In this document: piece after piece, positions 1 through 6,468 of the stretch
Numbering within the stretch: the stretch's first letter is position 1
How the letters are laid out: every line of letters starts with the position of its first letter
Origin: Armatimonadota bacterium
GTDB lineage: Bacteria; Armatimonadota; Fimbriimonadia; Fimbriimonadales; Fimbriimonadaceae
Assembly: GCA_003516955.1 (NCBI GenBank)
Contig: DPBN01000117.1
Coordinates: forward strand, 1 to 9,449
DNA: 9,449 nt
Direction: 5' to 3'
Notes under the pieces: model-generated
What the model saw: only the letters and a program-made list of their open reading frames with translations
Database searches by the model: none
What the model was told of the DNA's origin: nothing
Program-made: the position numbers and the translations under genes

Positions 1-104
1 ATCGACGGGGCCTGCTGGTAGATCTCGAAGCCGTAGTCCCCGAGCACGGCGAAGGACGCGACGATGACCGCCGCGAAGCCGAGCCAGAGTTTCCGATAAC
101 CCAT
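1..104 (-). CDS. Nitric oxide reductase large subunit-like protein, N-terminus (partial)
   Basis: Only the first 34 codons are in the window; the gene runs off the left edge. Reading from the ATG at 104-102, the peptide starts MGYRKLWLGFAAVIV, forms one hydrophobic helix (about residues 6-22), then continues with GFEIYQQAPS. A short basic start, one membrane helix and a G-x-EIY-x-x-AP element match my recollection of single-chain (quinol-type) nitric oxide reductase large subunits, which reduce NO to N2O in the cytoplasmic membrane. An excellent ribosome binding site (GGAGGT, 111-116) lies 6 nt upstream. The divergent Rrf2-family regulator gene, 75 bp away, supports the call, because NO-detoxifying genes are often controlled by Rrf2 proteins of the NsrR type. 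The catalytic His residues lie outside the window, so another membrane oxidoreductase cannot be excluded. Confidence 0.6.
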   Translation of the reverse strand, partial: MGYRKLWLGFAAVIVASFAVLGDYGFEIYQQAPS

Positions 105-105
105 C

Positions 106-134
106 TTGCTACCTCCGATTGGATACAGGATAAA
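106..134 (+). promoter_or_regulatory. Possible promoter of the Rrf2 regulator gene
   Basis: TTGCTA (106-111) and GATAAA (129-134) are separated by 17 bp, and each matches the sigma-70 consensus at 4 of 6 positions. On the opposite strand TATTTA (complement of 131-136) could be a -10 element for the divergent gene, but I found no convincing -35 for it. The two candidate -10 boxes overlap inside the inverted repeat at 123-154, so one bound regulator could block both. This is weak consensus matching only. Confidence 0.3.
111..116 (-). promoter_or_regulatory. Ribosome binding site of the NO reductase-like gene
   Basis: On the minus strand this reads GGAGGT, with a 6-nt spacer to the ATG at 104-102. 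It is a near-ideal Shine-Dalgarno sequence and fixes that start codon. Confidence 0.8.
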
Positions 135-154
135 TAGACCTTCTTGTCCTGTAT
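123..154. promoter_or_regulatory. Inverted repeat, candidate Rrf2 operator
   Basis: ATACAGGA (123-130) is exactly mirrored by TCCTGTAT (147-154), with a 16-bp spacer. TTGTCC also occurs twice in direct orientation, at 144-149 and 154-159, ten bp (one helical turn) apart. The repeat sits in the 75-bp gap between the divergent reductase-like and Rrf2 genes and overlaps the candidate -10 boxes. It is therefore well placed as an operator for the adjacent regulator. It does not resemble the AT-rich NsrR site of enterobacteria as I remember it. Confidence 0.5.
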
Positions 155-179
155 TGTCCCATCCTACCGCGGGGGTATT

Positions 180-641
180 ATGGATGTCAAGGTCCGATTT
201 GGAATTGGTGCAGAACCCGTGATTTCCCAGACAGCAGAGTACGCTCTCCGCGCCATGGCGCACTTGGCGCGCAAGCCCGAGCAGCCCGCGACGAACCAGG
301 AGATCGCTGAGGCCACGCAGGTTCCGTCGGGGTACCTGGCCAAGGTGCTCCAAGGGTTGGCCCGCGCAGGGCTGATCGTTTCCCGGAGGGGCACGAAAGG
401 CGGCTTTGTGCTCGCGCGCCACCCGGATGAGATCTCGATCCTCGAGGTCCTCCAAGCGGTAGACCCGATCCGGAGGATCGAGGCGTGCCCGCTGGGGCTA
501 GCCGAGCACGCGGAGAAGCTGTGCCCCCTGCATCGGCGACTCGATGAGGCTTACTCTCTGGTCGAGGAGACCTTTCGGAACACGACCCTGGCGGACGTTG
601 CGGACCCGACGACGCCCAGCCTACGAGCCGGGTTGGACTGA
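180..641 (+). CDS. Rrf2-family transcriptional regulator, probable Fe-S or NO sensor
   Basis: A dimeric winged-helix repressor/activator of the Rrf2 family (IscR, NsrR, RsrR), 153 aa from the ATG at 180. The family signature MISQTAEYALRAMAHLA begins exactly at the in-frame GTG at 219, which would give 140 aa and is a credible alternative start; neither start has a strong ribosome binding site. The recognition region VPSGYLAKVLQGLARAGLI and the wing RRGTKGGF (residues 48-76) are intact. Only two Cys follow in the sensor loop, C103 and C115 (numbered from 180), spaced C-x11-C. Classical NsrR and IscR have three clustered Cys. A Glu in the first helix (E20) aligns with the position used as a carboxylate cluster ligand in Streptomyces NsrR and RsrR. 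Binding of a cluster is inferred from family. Divergence from the reductase-like gene suggests it controls that gene and itself. Confidence 0.9.
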   Translation: MDVKVRFGIGAEPVISQTAEYALRAMAHLARKPEQPATNQEIAEATQVPSGYLAKVLQGLARAGLIVSRRGTKGGFVLARHPDEISILEVLQAVDPIRRIEACPLGLAEHAEKLCPLHRRLDEAYSLVEETFRNTTLADVADPTTPSLRAGLD

Positions 642-2951
642 GCGGACTGCGACCTCGCAGGGATCCAATCCGTCGGCCTCGGCGATCAGCCGGCCCTCGC
701 CGGGCTGTCGGGTGGACCGAAGGACCGCGAGGCAACGGCCGCGCCAAGCCCGCCGTTGAGGACGCCGGAAGCTCTCCGTGGACCGGATGTCGCCGCTGCA
801 TACGCCCTCTAGAACGAACGGCCCCTCGACCCGGAACCGCACCAGGTGCGAGGCAAGGGGGCACCGCCGCCCTGAGGCGTCGTTCACCTCCACCTCAACG
901 AAGGCTAGGTCCATTCCGTCGGCCGCAAGCTCGGTGCGGTCGGCCTTCGCGGCCAGCGCAGCGGGCTGACCTGCCGTCTCCAGCGTCCGGCGTTCCAAGA
1001 CTCGGCCCATGGCGTCGAGCGCCTCCGCGGCGAGTTCGCCCGGCTCGTAGGGGACCTTGAACTCGGCGGTGTAGCGCGAGGCCCTTGTTGGCTGGCCCTC
1101 GCCCAGGGTTCTGCCATTCAGCGAGAGACGGATTCGGGCGTGGCGGGAGTAGACGCGGACCGTCATGGTCCGCCCCTCGCAGCCAGGCCATGTCCAGCTG
1201 GCGCGCTCGTCTGGCCATCCCCAACCGGAGACCTCGTAGGCCTGGCCGCCCTCGGGGACCGAATCCACAAGAATCTGGATGCCGGGACCGGTGCCCCACA
1301 GGACCTGGCGGTAGAGGCCCTGGGGACGGATTTCCCCGGTCAGGTCGATGTCGCCGCATCCGGCCACTGTGTAGGCGATCTGAGGATCGACCCAGTCGTC
1401 CGGCTCTCCGGGGTGCCGGAACCGGCCGATGCCCGCTTCGCCCACGTAGTCCAAGCCCGTCCAAACGAAGTCGCCGATCGCCCAAGGGTGGTCGAGGACG
1501 GGCATCCACGACTCGAACGACTCCTTCGGGAAGGACTCGGTGCCCCACACGAGGCGGCTGGGCACGCGCTCGCGGTCGGGTTCGTACTCGCGCCACTGGT
1601 AGTTGTAGCCCGCGATGTCCAGGTGCTGGAACGCGGGGTCGATCTCCTTCCAGGGACGGCCGGGCTGGTCCCAGAAGCAGTGCACGCCCGCCGAGACGGG
1701 CCGGGACTCGTCGATCGCTCGGATGGCGGCCACGAGCCTCTTCGCGATGGCGACTCCGTCGGACTCGGCGCGCTCGGGGATCTCGTTGCCGATGCTCCAG
1801 GCGATCACGCTCGGGTGGTTGTGATCCCGGAGCACCATCGACTCGATGTCCGTCTTCCAGTGCTCGTTGAAGAACCGATGGTAGTCCTCGGGGTTCTTGG
1901 GTCGGGTCCACTGGTCGAACGCCTCGTCCAGAACCATGAGTCCGAACCGGTCGCAGGCGTCCAGGAACGCCGCGGAGGGCGGATTGTGGGCGGTGCGGAC
2001 GGCGTTGAAGCCCAGTTCCCTCATCTGGCGGACGCGCCGCTCCTCGGCGCGGGGGAACGCCTTGGCGCCAAGGCAGCCGTTGTCGTGGTGGGCGCAGCCT
2101 CCCTTCACCTTCACGGGCACGCCGTTGAGCAGGAGACCCTGTTCGGAGTTCCATTGCACCGTTCGGAATCCGATCCTGAGGGTTTGCCGATCCAGAAGCC
2201 GTCCGTCGCGCTCGATCGCGCAGGCGAGGTCGTAGAGCCTGGGATGCTCCGGACTCCAGGCTTCGGCGCCCTTCGCCGCGAGCAGTTCGGCGCCCTCGCT
2301 GGCTGCGGGCACGGTGCGCGCCACTCCGAGCTCGGGAAGCTCCAGCCTGAGGGTCGCTCCGTCGGTGGGGCCCTCGATGCGGTAGCGCACACGCAGAGAC
2401 TCCAGGCTCGGGGTGTCCACCAACAGTCCCCAAGGCTCAAAGGCGGTCGGCCCCGACACCACCAGGGAGACGGGGCGGTAGATGCCGCTGCCGGAGTACC
2501 AGCGCGTGTGCCTGCCGCTCGTGTCGGTGCGAACGAGCAGCTCGTTCTCGCCCGCGAAGTCGAGGTGTTCGGTGAGATCCACGTAGAACGGCGTGTAGCC
2601 GTAGGGGTGCCTGCGGAGCTCCTTCCCATTCAGCCAGACCGTGGCGTCCTGGTACACGCCGTCGAAGAAGAGCCGCACCGTGCGGCCCCGCCAGCCGGGA
2701 TCGGCCTGAATCCGCCTGCGGTACCAGCCGACGCCCCCGAGGGTGTAGCCGGTGGACGTCGAGCCGGGGGCTTCGGGATCGAACGGGCTGGACCGCCCCG
2801 GCAGGTCTTCGATGGAGTAGTCGTGCGGGATCTCCACGGGCCGCCACTGGTTGGGCGCATCCACCGGACCGTCGATGGACTCGTAGCGGAACTCCCAGCC
2901 GGTTTCCAGCGGGAGCACGACTCGTGGCGTCGGAAGACTCATGGCCGCCAT
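621..2951 (-). CDS. Glycoside hydrolase family 2 protein, probable beta-galactosidase
   Basis: A GH2 glycosidase of 776 aa that hydrolyses terminal beta-linked sugars, probably galactosides, by a retaining double-displacement mechanism. In order: an N-terminal jelly-roll sugar-binding domain (about 10-165, with GWYRRR and the WLNG element), an Ig-like domain (about 170-270), and a TIM barrel (about 275-560). These are followed by a DUF4982-like segment and a C-terminal Ig-like domain. The acid/base is Glu390 in SIGNE and the nucleophile is Glu472 in WGTESFP. GCAHHDNGCLGA and RTAHNPPS are typical barrel motifs. No signal peptide is visible, so it is probably cytoplasmic and acts on imported oligosaccharides. 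The ATG at 2951-2949 is chosen; ATG 2942 (MSLPTPR) and GTG 2987 (adding an Arg-rich tail) are alternatives, none with a clear ribosome binding site. Its end overlaps the Rrf2 gene by 21 bp, tail to tail. Beta-glucuronidase is a less likely alternative. Confidence 0.9.
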   Translation of the reverse strand: MAAMSLPTPRVVLPLETGWEFRYESIDGPVDAPNQWRPVEIPHDYSIEDLPGRSSPFDPEAPGSTSTGYTLGGVGWYRRRIQADPGWRGRTVRLFFDGVYQDATVWLNGKELRRHPYGYTPFYVDLTEHLDFAGENELLVRTDTSGRHTRWYSGSGIYRPVSLVVSGPTAFEPWGLLVDTPSLESLRVRYRIEGPTDGATLRLELPELGVARTVPAASEGAELLAAKGAEAWSPEHPRLYDLACAIERDGRLLDRQTLRIGFRTVQWNSEQGLLLNGVPVKVKGGCAHHDNGCLGAKAFPRAEERRVRQMRELGFNAVRTAHNPPSAAFLDACDRFGLMVLDEAFDQWTRPKNPEDYHRFFNEHWKTDIESMVLRDHNHPSVIAWSIGNEIPERAESDGVAIAKRLVAAIRAIDESRPVSAGVHCFWDQPGRPWKEIDPAFQHLDIAGYNYQWREYEPDRERVPSRLVWGTESFPKESFESWMPVLDHPWAIGDFVWTGLDYVGEAGIGRFRHPGEPDDWVDPQIAYTVAGCGDIDLTGEIRPQGLYRQVLWGTGPGIQILVDSVPEGGQAYEVSGWGWPDERASWTWPGCEGRTMTVRVYSRHARIRLSLNGRTLGEGQPTRASRYTAEFKVPYEPGELAAEALDAMGRVLERRTLETAGQPAALAAKADRTELAADGMDLAFVEVEVNDASGRRCPLASHLVRFRVEGPFVLEGVCSGDIRSTESFRRPQRRAWRGRCLAVLRSTRQPGEGRLIAEADGLDPCEVAVRSVQPGS

Positions 2952-3256
2952 TTTGCCACGGCGGCGTCGCCCTTGGAACGCGCTCACACGCAGTTCTCGG
3001 TAGGTGCAGCCGGAAGAGGCTGATGCTACGAGGCGAGGCCTGGCGGCCGCGGCCCAACACGGGTTGCGGTTCAGAGGGTCCCGTCCCGCAGCGCGGCGCC
3101 GCGGCGAGGGTGCTCGCCCTGTTCAAGTTGGCGCGCACTAGATCCGTTCGGCCGTGGAGGATAAACTGTGGCTCGGCGATGGGGTCCGCCTGAACCGCCT
3201 CTCGGGGCTGATGACTCCTACCGAGCCGTCGGTAGGCGTCTCTTGGGTTGGTCGGC
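2952..3256. other. 305-bp divergent intergenic region
   Basis: This gap separates the GH2 start from the first MutS-like start, so it must hold promoters in both directions. I found no -35/-10 pair with acceptable spacing and no credible small gene. The one clear structure is the inverted repeat at 3213-3240. The rest is GC-rich and featureless to my eye. Confidence 0.6.
3213..3240. repeat. 28-bp near-perfect inverted repeat upstream of the MutS-like pair
   Basis: GACTCCTACCGA (3213-3224) and TCGGTAGGCGTC (3229-3240) pair over 12 positions with one mismatch, around the tetraloop GCCG. The inner 8 bp are perfect. It ends 16 bp before the ATG at 3257. It may be an operator for a dimeric regulator or a stable hairpin in the 5' untranslated RNA. 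It has no following T-run, so it is a poor intrinsic terminator. Confidence 0.7.
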
Positions 3257-4801
3257 ATGAACGATGGATTGGCGGTGACTCCGAGCCTCCTGCAACCTGC
3301 GCATGGTCCGTGGCCGCCCCAGCGGGAGCAGCCATCGTACTTCCGGGACTTCCTACTGGACGAGCTGGAGTCGGTCCTGTTCGGCTCCCAGGCGGGCTTC
3401 GGTCTGGAGCGTGTCTTCCGCTCCCCCCTCGCCGACACATCGGCGGTGGAGCACCGACAATCGGTTGCACGGGATTTGGAGCGGGAGCCGCTGGCACAGT
3501 CTTTCCGCACGCTGTTCCAGTGGATGGAAGCCATGAGGGCCCGCCTGGATCGGTCCCGGAGAGCCTCGCACCCATGGCAGAGGCGTCTGTTCCATCTGCA
3601 GGGCGCCGATGCCTATCTTCGGGCCGTGGAGGAGCTCGCTGCCGACCTGGCCAAGCACCCGCCGGAGTCGGTTGGGCTGAGGCGATACGGGGAGTACCTG
3701 GAGGCCTACACGCGCGGCCTGGCCTTCTCCCAGCTTCGGCAGGACTGGCAGAAGGCGCATTCGGCGCTGGTCGGACTCCGCTACACGTTTCGAGTCCACG
3801 AGGGGCGCCTGGCCCTGAGGGCGTACGAAGGCGAGCCCGACTACGGTCGACTGGTGGTGGAGACCTTCCGGCCGTTCTTCGGCCCGGAGCCACCCACTTG
3901 GAAGGATCCCACCCCGAGCCACGGCCCTTGGCTCAACCACGTGGAGGAGTGGGTTCTCGACCATCTCGCCCTGCTGTTTCCCGAGGCGTTCCGCTTGGTG
4001 GAGGCGTTCTGCGACGCGCATGCCGAGATCGCGGACCCGGCCTTGGTACAGTTGGAGGCGGAAGCCCGGTTCTTTCTGACGTACCTGGAGTTCGTCGCGC
4101 CGATGCGGAGCGCGGGGCTGCGCTTCGTCTACCCGGAGGTTGCGGAGGAGCCCCCATGCTTCGCGGAGGAGGCCTTCGACTTGGTGCTCGGGGCCAAGCT
4201 GCTGGGCGAGGGCGGTCTGCCAGTCGGCAACGGCTTTCGGTTCGATTCCGCGCGGGTACTGGTGGTCACCGGACCGAACCAGGGGGGCAAAACGACGTAC
4301 GCACGGATGATCGGGCAGGTGCATCATCTGGCGGCTCTCGGCCTGCCCGTCCCCGGCTCCGCCGCCCGGTTGCTATTGCCCGACGCGATCCTTTCGCACT
4401 TCGAGGCGCGGGAGAACCCGGAGGAACTGAAGAGCAAGCTGGAGGAGGACCTCCTCAGGCTCAGGGACGTCCTGGAACGGGCGACCGATCGCTCCCTCGT
4501 CGTGCTGAACGAGCCGTTTGCGTCGGCGACCCTTTTGGATGCCCGCCTCATCGGCGGCTTCGTGCTGGACGAAATCCAGTTGAAGCGAGCCTTGGCTGTT
4601 GTCGTCACGTTCTTGGACGAGTTCGCGCGGCTCCCAGGCATGAGAAGCATGGTGGCGGAGGTGGATCCATCGGATCCGGCGAGGCGCACGTTCCGCGTTC
4701 GAGAGCGGCCTGCGGACGGGAAGGCGTACGCCCTTGCTTTGGCGAAGAAGCACGGCCTCACCTACGACGCTCTCCTGCGGAGGCTGGGAGGAGGCGGATG
4801 A
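3257..4801 (+). CDS. MutS-like ATPase, first of a tandem pair
   Basis: A 514-aa MutS-related protein. Residues about 28-320 form a helical region resembling the MutS core/lever; about 325-514 are a MutS-type ABC ATPase. The P-loop is GPNQGGKTT (Lys345). The Walker B strand reads LVVLNEPFAS, with Asn418-Glu419 where MutS has Asp-Glu. The H-loop His of MutS is replaced by Phe452 (VTFLDEF). I see no N-terminal mismatch-reading domain with the Phe-x-Glu motif, no connector domain and no Smr nuclease domain, so it is neither classical MutS nor MutS2. As I recall, paired small MutS-related proteins with NE Walker B motifs occur in Clostridia and other bacteria, without known function. The next gene overlaps it by 4 bp (ATGA), implying coupled translation and probably a heteromeric complex. 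ATG 3257 is chosen over TTG 3248; neither has a good ribosome binding site. Confidence 0.88.
   Translation: MNDGLAVTPSLLQPAHGPWPPQREQPSYFRDFLLDELESVLFGSQAGFGLERVFRSPLADTSAVEHRQSVARDLEREPLAQSFRTLFQWMEAMRARLDRSRRASHPWQRRLFHLQGADAYLRAVEELAADLAKHPPESVGLRRYGEYLEAYTRGLAFSQLRQDWQKAHSALVGLRYTFRVHEGRLALRAYEGEPDYGRLVVETFRPFFGPEPPTWKDPTPSHGPWLNHVEEWVLDHLALLFPEAFRLVEAFCDAHAEIADPALVQLEAEARFFLTYLEFVAPMRSAGLRFVYPEVAEEPPCFAEEAFDLVLGAKLLGEGGLPVGNGFRFDSARVLVVTGPNQGGKTTYARMIGQVHHLAALGLPVPGSAARLLLPDAILSHFEARENPEELKSKLEEDLLRLRDVLERATDRSLVVLNEPFASATLLDARLIGGFVLDEIQLKRALAVVVTFLDEFARLPGMRSMVAEVDPSDPARRTFRVRERPADGKAYALALAKKHGLTYDALLRRLGGGG
4786..4794 (+). promoter_or_regulatory. Strong ribosome binding site for ATG 4798
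   Basis: GGGAGGAGG lies just before the ATG at 4798. GGGAGG has a 6-nt spacer and AGGAGG a 3-nt spacer to it. No comparable sequence precedes the GTG at 4870. This identifies 4798 as the intended start of the second MutS-like gene. Confidence 0.75.
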
Positions 4802-4863
4802 GGGTCGGCCTTCTGTTCCCGGACCGCGATCTCGACCTCGCCGTGCCGGCTCCGTTCGGGTAG
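4798..4863 (+). pseudogene. N-terminal stub of the second MutS-like gene, ended by in-frame TAG
   Basis: The ATG at 4798 overlaps the preceding stop codon (ATGA), has a strong ribosome binding site, and encodes 21 residues including LLFPDRDLDL before a TAG at 4861-4863. The stub is in the same frame as the large MutS-like ORF that follows (4870 minus 4798 is 72). From memory, partners of such MutS-like pairs begin with a similar hydrophobic-PDRD-x-D element followed by a DLEL-like stretch, which here is DLGL just after the stop. I therefore read it as the true N-terminus of the next gene, interrupted by one nonsense codon. The alternative is a short leader peptide coupled to reinitiation at GTG 4870. 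Confidence 0.65.
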
Positions 4864-4869
4864 TCGGAC

Positions 4870-6264
4870 GTGGAGCACGATCTCGGTTTGGGTTCTGTGG
4901 TCGAGACGATGGCGCAGGGCGACTCGACGGTCCAGGAGGTGGTCCGCAAGGTGTTCGCCCAAGGCCCCTCGGTGGATGAGCCGATCATCGTTCACCGGCA
5001 GGAGGCCGTCCGAGAGGTCTTGGAGAGACCTGCCTTGGTGGACAAGCTGTACCGCCTGGCCCAAGAGACGCTGAAGGCCAAGCGAAGGGAGAGCTTCGGG
5101 CTGGTGCGCCACGACCGACCGTATCTGTACGGCGCGATCAAGGGCATGCAGGCGCTCCTGAAGGGGCTAAGGGACCTCTTGAGCCTGCTCGAAGCCGAAC
5201 CCCTCGCGCGGGCGCCCTTCCTCGGCCTTCGCGACAGGCTCCGCGCGACGCTGAGCCCCGCCTTCTTCTGGGAGGCGGAGGAGCACCTGCGCTCCTTGCG
5301 CTTTCCAAGGGGAGTCTGGATGGCCGCGGGAATCGATCCTTGGGGCAGGAGCAACGACTTCACGCTGCTACCCCCGGAGAACCGCGGATCGGTCTGGCCC
5401 TTCGGCAAGAAGCCGAGGGAGTACGTTCTCTCCCTGCATCCGCGCGATGAAACGGGTTCCCGGATTCTGGGAGAGCTCCGCGAGCAGGGCATTCACGAGG
5501 CAGCCAAGGCTTTGGCTACGGCTGTCGAGGAGGTGAGTCGGTTCTTCGAAGCCCTGCGTGCGGAGACCGCGTTCCTTCTCGGCGCGACGCGGCTCGCGAG
5601 GCGGCTGGATGCGCTGGGGATGCCGAGGGCGTTCCCGAAGCCGACGGGCGCGGCGCGGCTCGCATTCCGCGGGTTGTACGACGTGGGCCTGGCCCTGAGG
5701 CAGGGACACGCCGTCGGAAACGATCTCGAGGCGGAGGGAAGGAACCCGATCTTCATCACCGGCGCGAACCGGGGTGGCAAGACCACGTTCCTCAGGAGCC
5801 TGGGCTTGGCGCAGGTTCTTCTGCAGGCGGGTCTGTTCGTGGGGGCGGCCGCGTTCGAGGGATCTCTGGCCCGGGGGTTGTTCACCCATTTCAAGCGGGA
5901 GGAGGACTCCGCGCTGGAAGCCGGAAAGTTCGAAGAGGAGCTGCGCCGGCTCAGCGGGATCGCAGACCATCTGCGCGGAGGAGCGCTTCTCCTTCTCAAC
6001 GAGAGTTTCGCGGCCACCAGCGAGGCGGAGGGGTCTGTGCTCGGCGCTCAAGTGGTTCGGGCCTTGACCGAGCAGGGCGTCAGGGTGGTCTTCGTCACGC
6101 ACTTCTACACGCTCGCTGTTGCGTTCCAAGACTCGCCCGGCACTCTGTTCCTCAAGGCCGAGCGCCTACCCGACGGCACCCGCACGTACCGCATCAGGGT
6201 CGAGCGACCCGAGCCGTCCGCCTATGGAGAGGACCTGTTGCGGCGGGTGTTCGGCGAGCGATAG
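4870..6264 (+). CDS. MutS-like ATPase, second of the tandem pair (intact ORF from GTG)
   Basis: 464 aa from the GTG at 4870; 487 sense codons plus the TAG if counted from ATG 4798. A helical core-like region (to about residue 285) precedes a MutS-type ABC ATPase. The P-loop is GANRGGKTT (Lys304). The MutS signature region is FTHFKREED...GKFEEEL. Walker B is LLLLNES with Asn377-Glu378 instead of Asp-Glu. The H-loop is VTHFYTLA, keeping the His (His411) that the first protein lacks. The mismatch-reading and Smr domains are not seen. It is about as long as its neighbour and clearly a distant paralogue, so the two may dimerise as MutS subunits do, with unequal ATP sites. GTG 4870 has no ribosome binding site and lies 6 nt after the TAG, so expression would need reinitiation or readthrough. 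Codon use stays normal for the window and the rest of the frame is open, which suggests a recent lesion or a functional arrangement. Confidence 0.8.
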   Translation: MEHDLGLGSVVETMAQGDSTVQEVVRKVFAQGPSVDEPIIVHRQEAVREVLERPALVDKLYRLAQETLKAKRRESFGLVRHDRPYLYGAIKGMQALLKGLRDLLSLLEAEPLARAPFLGLRDRLRATLSPAFFWEAEEHLRSLRFPRGVWMAAGIDPWGRSNDFTLLPPENRGSVWPFGKKPREYVLSLHPRDETGSRILGELREQGIHEAAKALATAVEEVSRFFEALRAETAFLLGATRLARRLDALGMPRAFPKPTGAARLAFRGLYDVGLALRQGHAVGNDLEAEGRNPIFITGANRGGKTTFLRSLGLAQVLLQAGLFVGAAAFEGSLARGLFTHFKREEDSALEAGKFEEELRRLSGIADHLRGGALLLLNESFAATSEAEGSVLGAQVVRALTEQGVRVVFVTHFYTLAVAFQDSPGTLFLKAERLPDGTRTYRIRVERPEPSAYGEDLLRRVFGER

Positions 6265-6350
6265 GGGCCTGAGCCGGGTGGACCCGCCGTCGAGCGCTGA
6301 GCGGGGCGGTTCCATCGCGGGCGCCGGCCCGGTGGCAGATCGGAAGCCAA

Positions 6351-6366
6351 GACCGCTCGCGCGGTC
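6351..6366. repeat. Small hairpin in the gap before the secretin genes
   Basis: GACCGC (6351-6356) and GCGGTC (6361-6366) form a perfect 6-bp stem around TCGC. A second 5-bp stem, CGGGC/GCCCG, lies at 6318-6331. Neither has a T-run, so neither is a convincing terminator; such stems are common by chance at this GC content. The 204-bp gap 6265-6468 otherwise shows nothing. Confidence 0.3.
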
Positions 6367-6454
6367 CGAGCCGAGCGACGGAGAGCTGGTTGCTCCGGCC
6401 TTCGGCACGGCCGCTCTCTCTCGTGCCAAGATGGGCCGATCGGGTCGCTCGATC

Positions 6455-6459
6455 GAGGT
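6455..6459 (+). promoter_or_regulatory. Ribosome binding site of the first secretin gene
   Basis: GAGGT with a 9-nt spacer to the ATG at 6469. It supports that start, which also places a typical signal peptide at the N-terminus. Confidence 0.55.
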
Positions 6460-6468
6460 TGGCGAACG

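Noticed and set aside
1140..3023. A 627-codon open frame on the + strand opposite the GH2 gene.
   Set aside because: It is the mirror of a GC-rich coding gene. The GH2 frame has clear domains and catalytic motifs, while this one gives low-complexity Gly/Ala/Val/Arg protein with no recognisable motif.
3154..4863. A 569-codon + strand frame covering the first MutS-like gene in another frame.
   Set aside because: Its bulk is Gly/Arg/Pro-rich shadow sequence. Only its last 21 codons, from ATG 4798, look real, and these are reported as the stub of the second MutS-like gene.
4861..4863. TAG reassigned to an amino acid in this organism.
   Set aside because: The GH2 gene and the second MutS-like gene both end naturally at TAG, at the expected end of their domains, so general reassignment is unlikely.
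4798..4870. A frameshift, rather than a nonsense codon, at the start of the second MutS-like gene.
   Set aside because: The stub and the main ORF are in the same frame (72 nt apart, divisible by 3), so only the TAG separates them.
3257..6264. Calling either gene mutS (mismatch repair) or mutS2.
   Set aside because: Neither has the Phe-x-Glu mismatch-reading domain or the Smr nuclease domain, both are much shorter than those families, and Walker B is altered in both.
6318..6366. GC-rich stems as an intrinsic terminator after the MutS-like pair.
   Set aside because: The stems are only 5-6 bp and no T-run follows; chance stems are frequent at this base composition.
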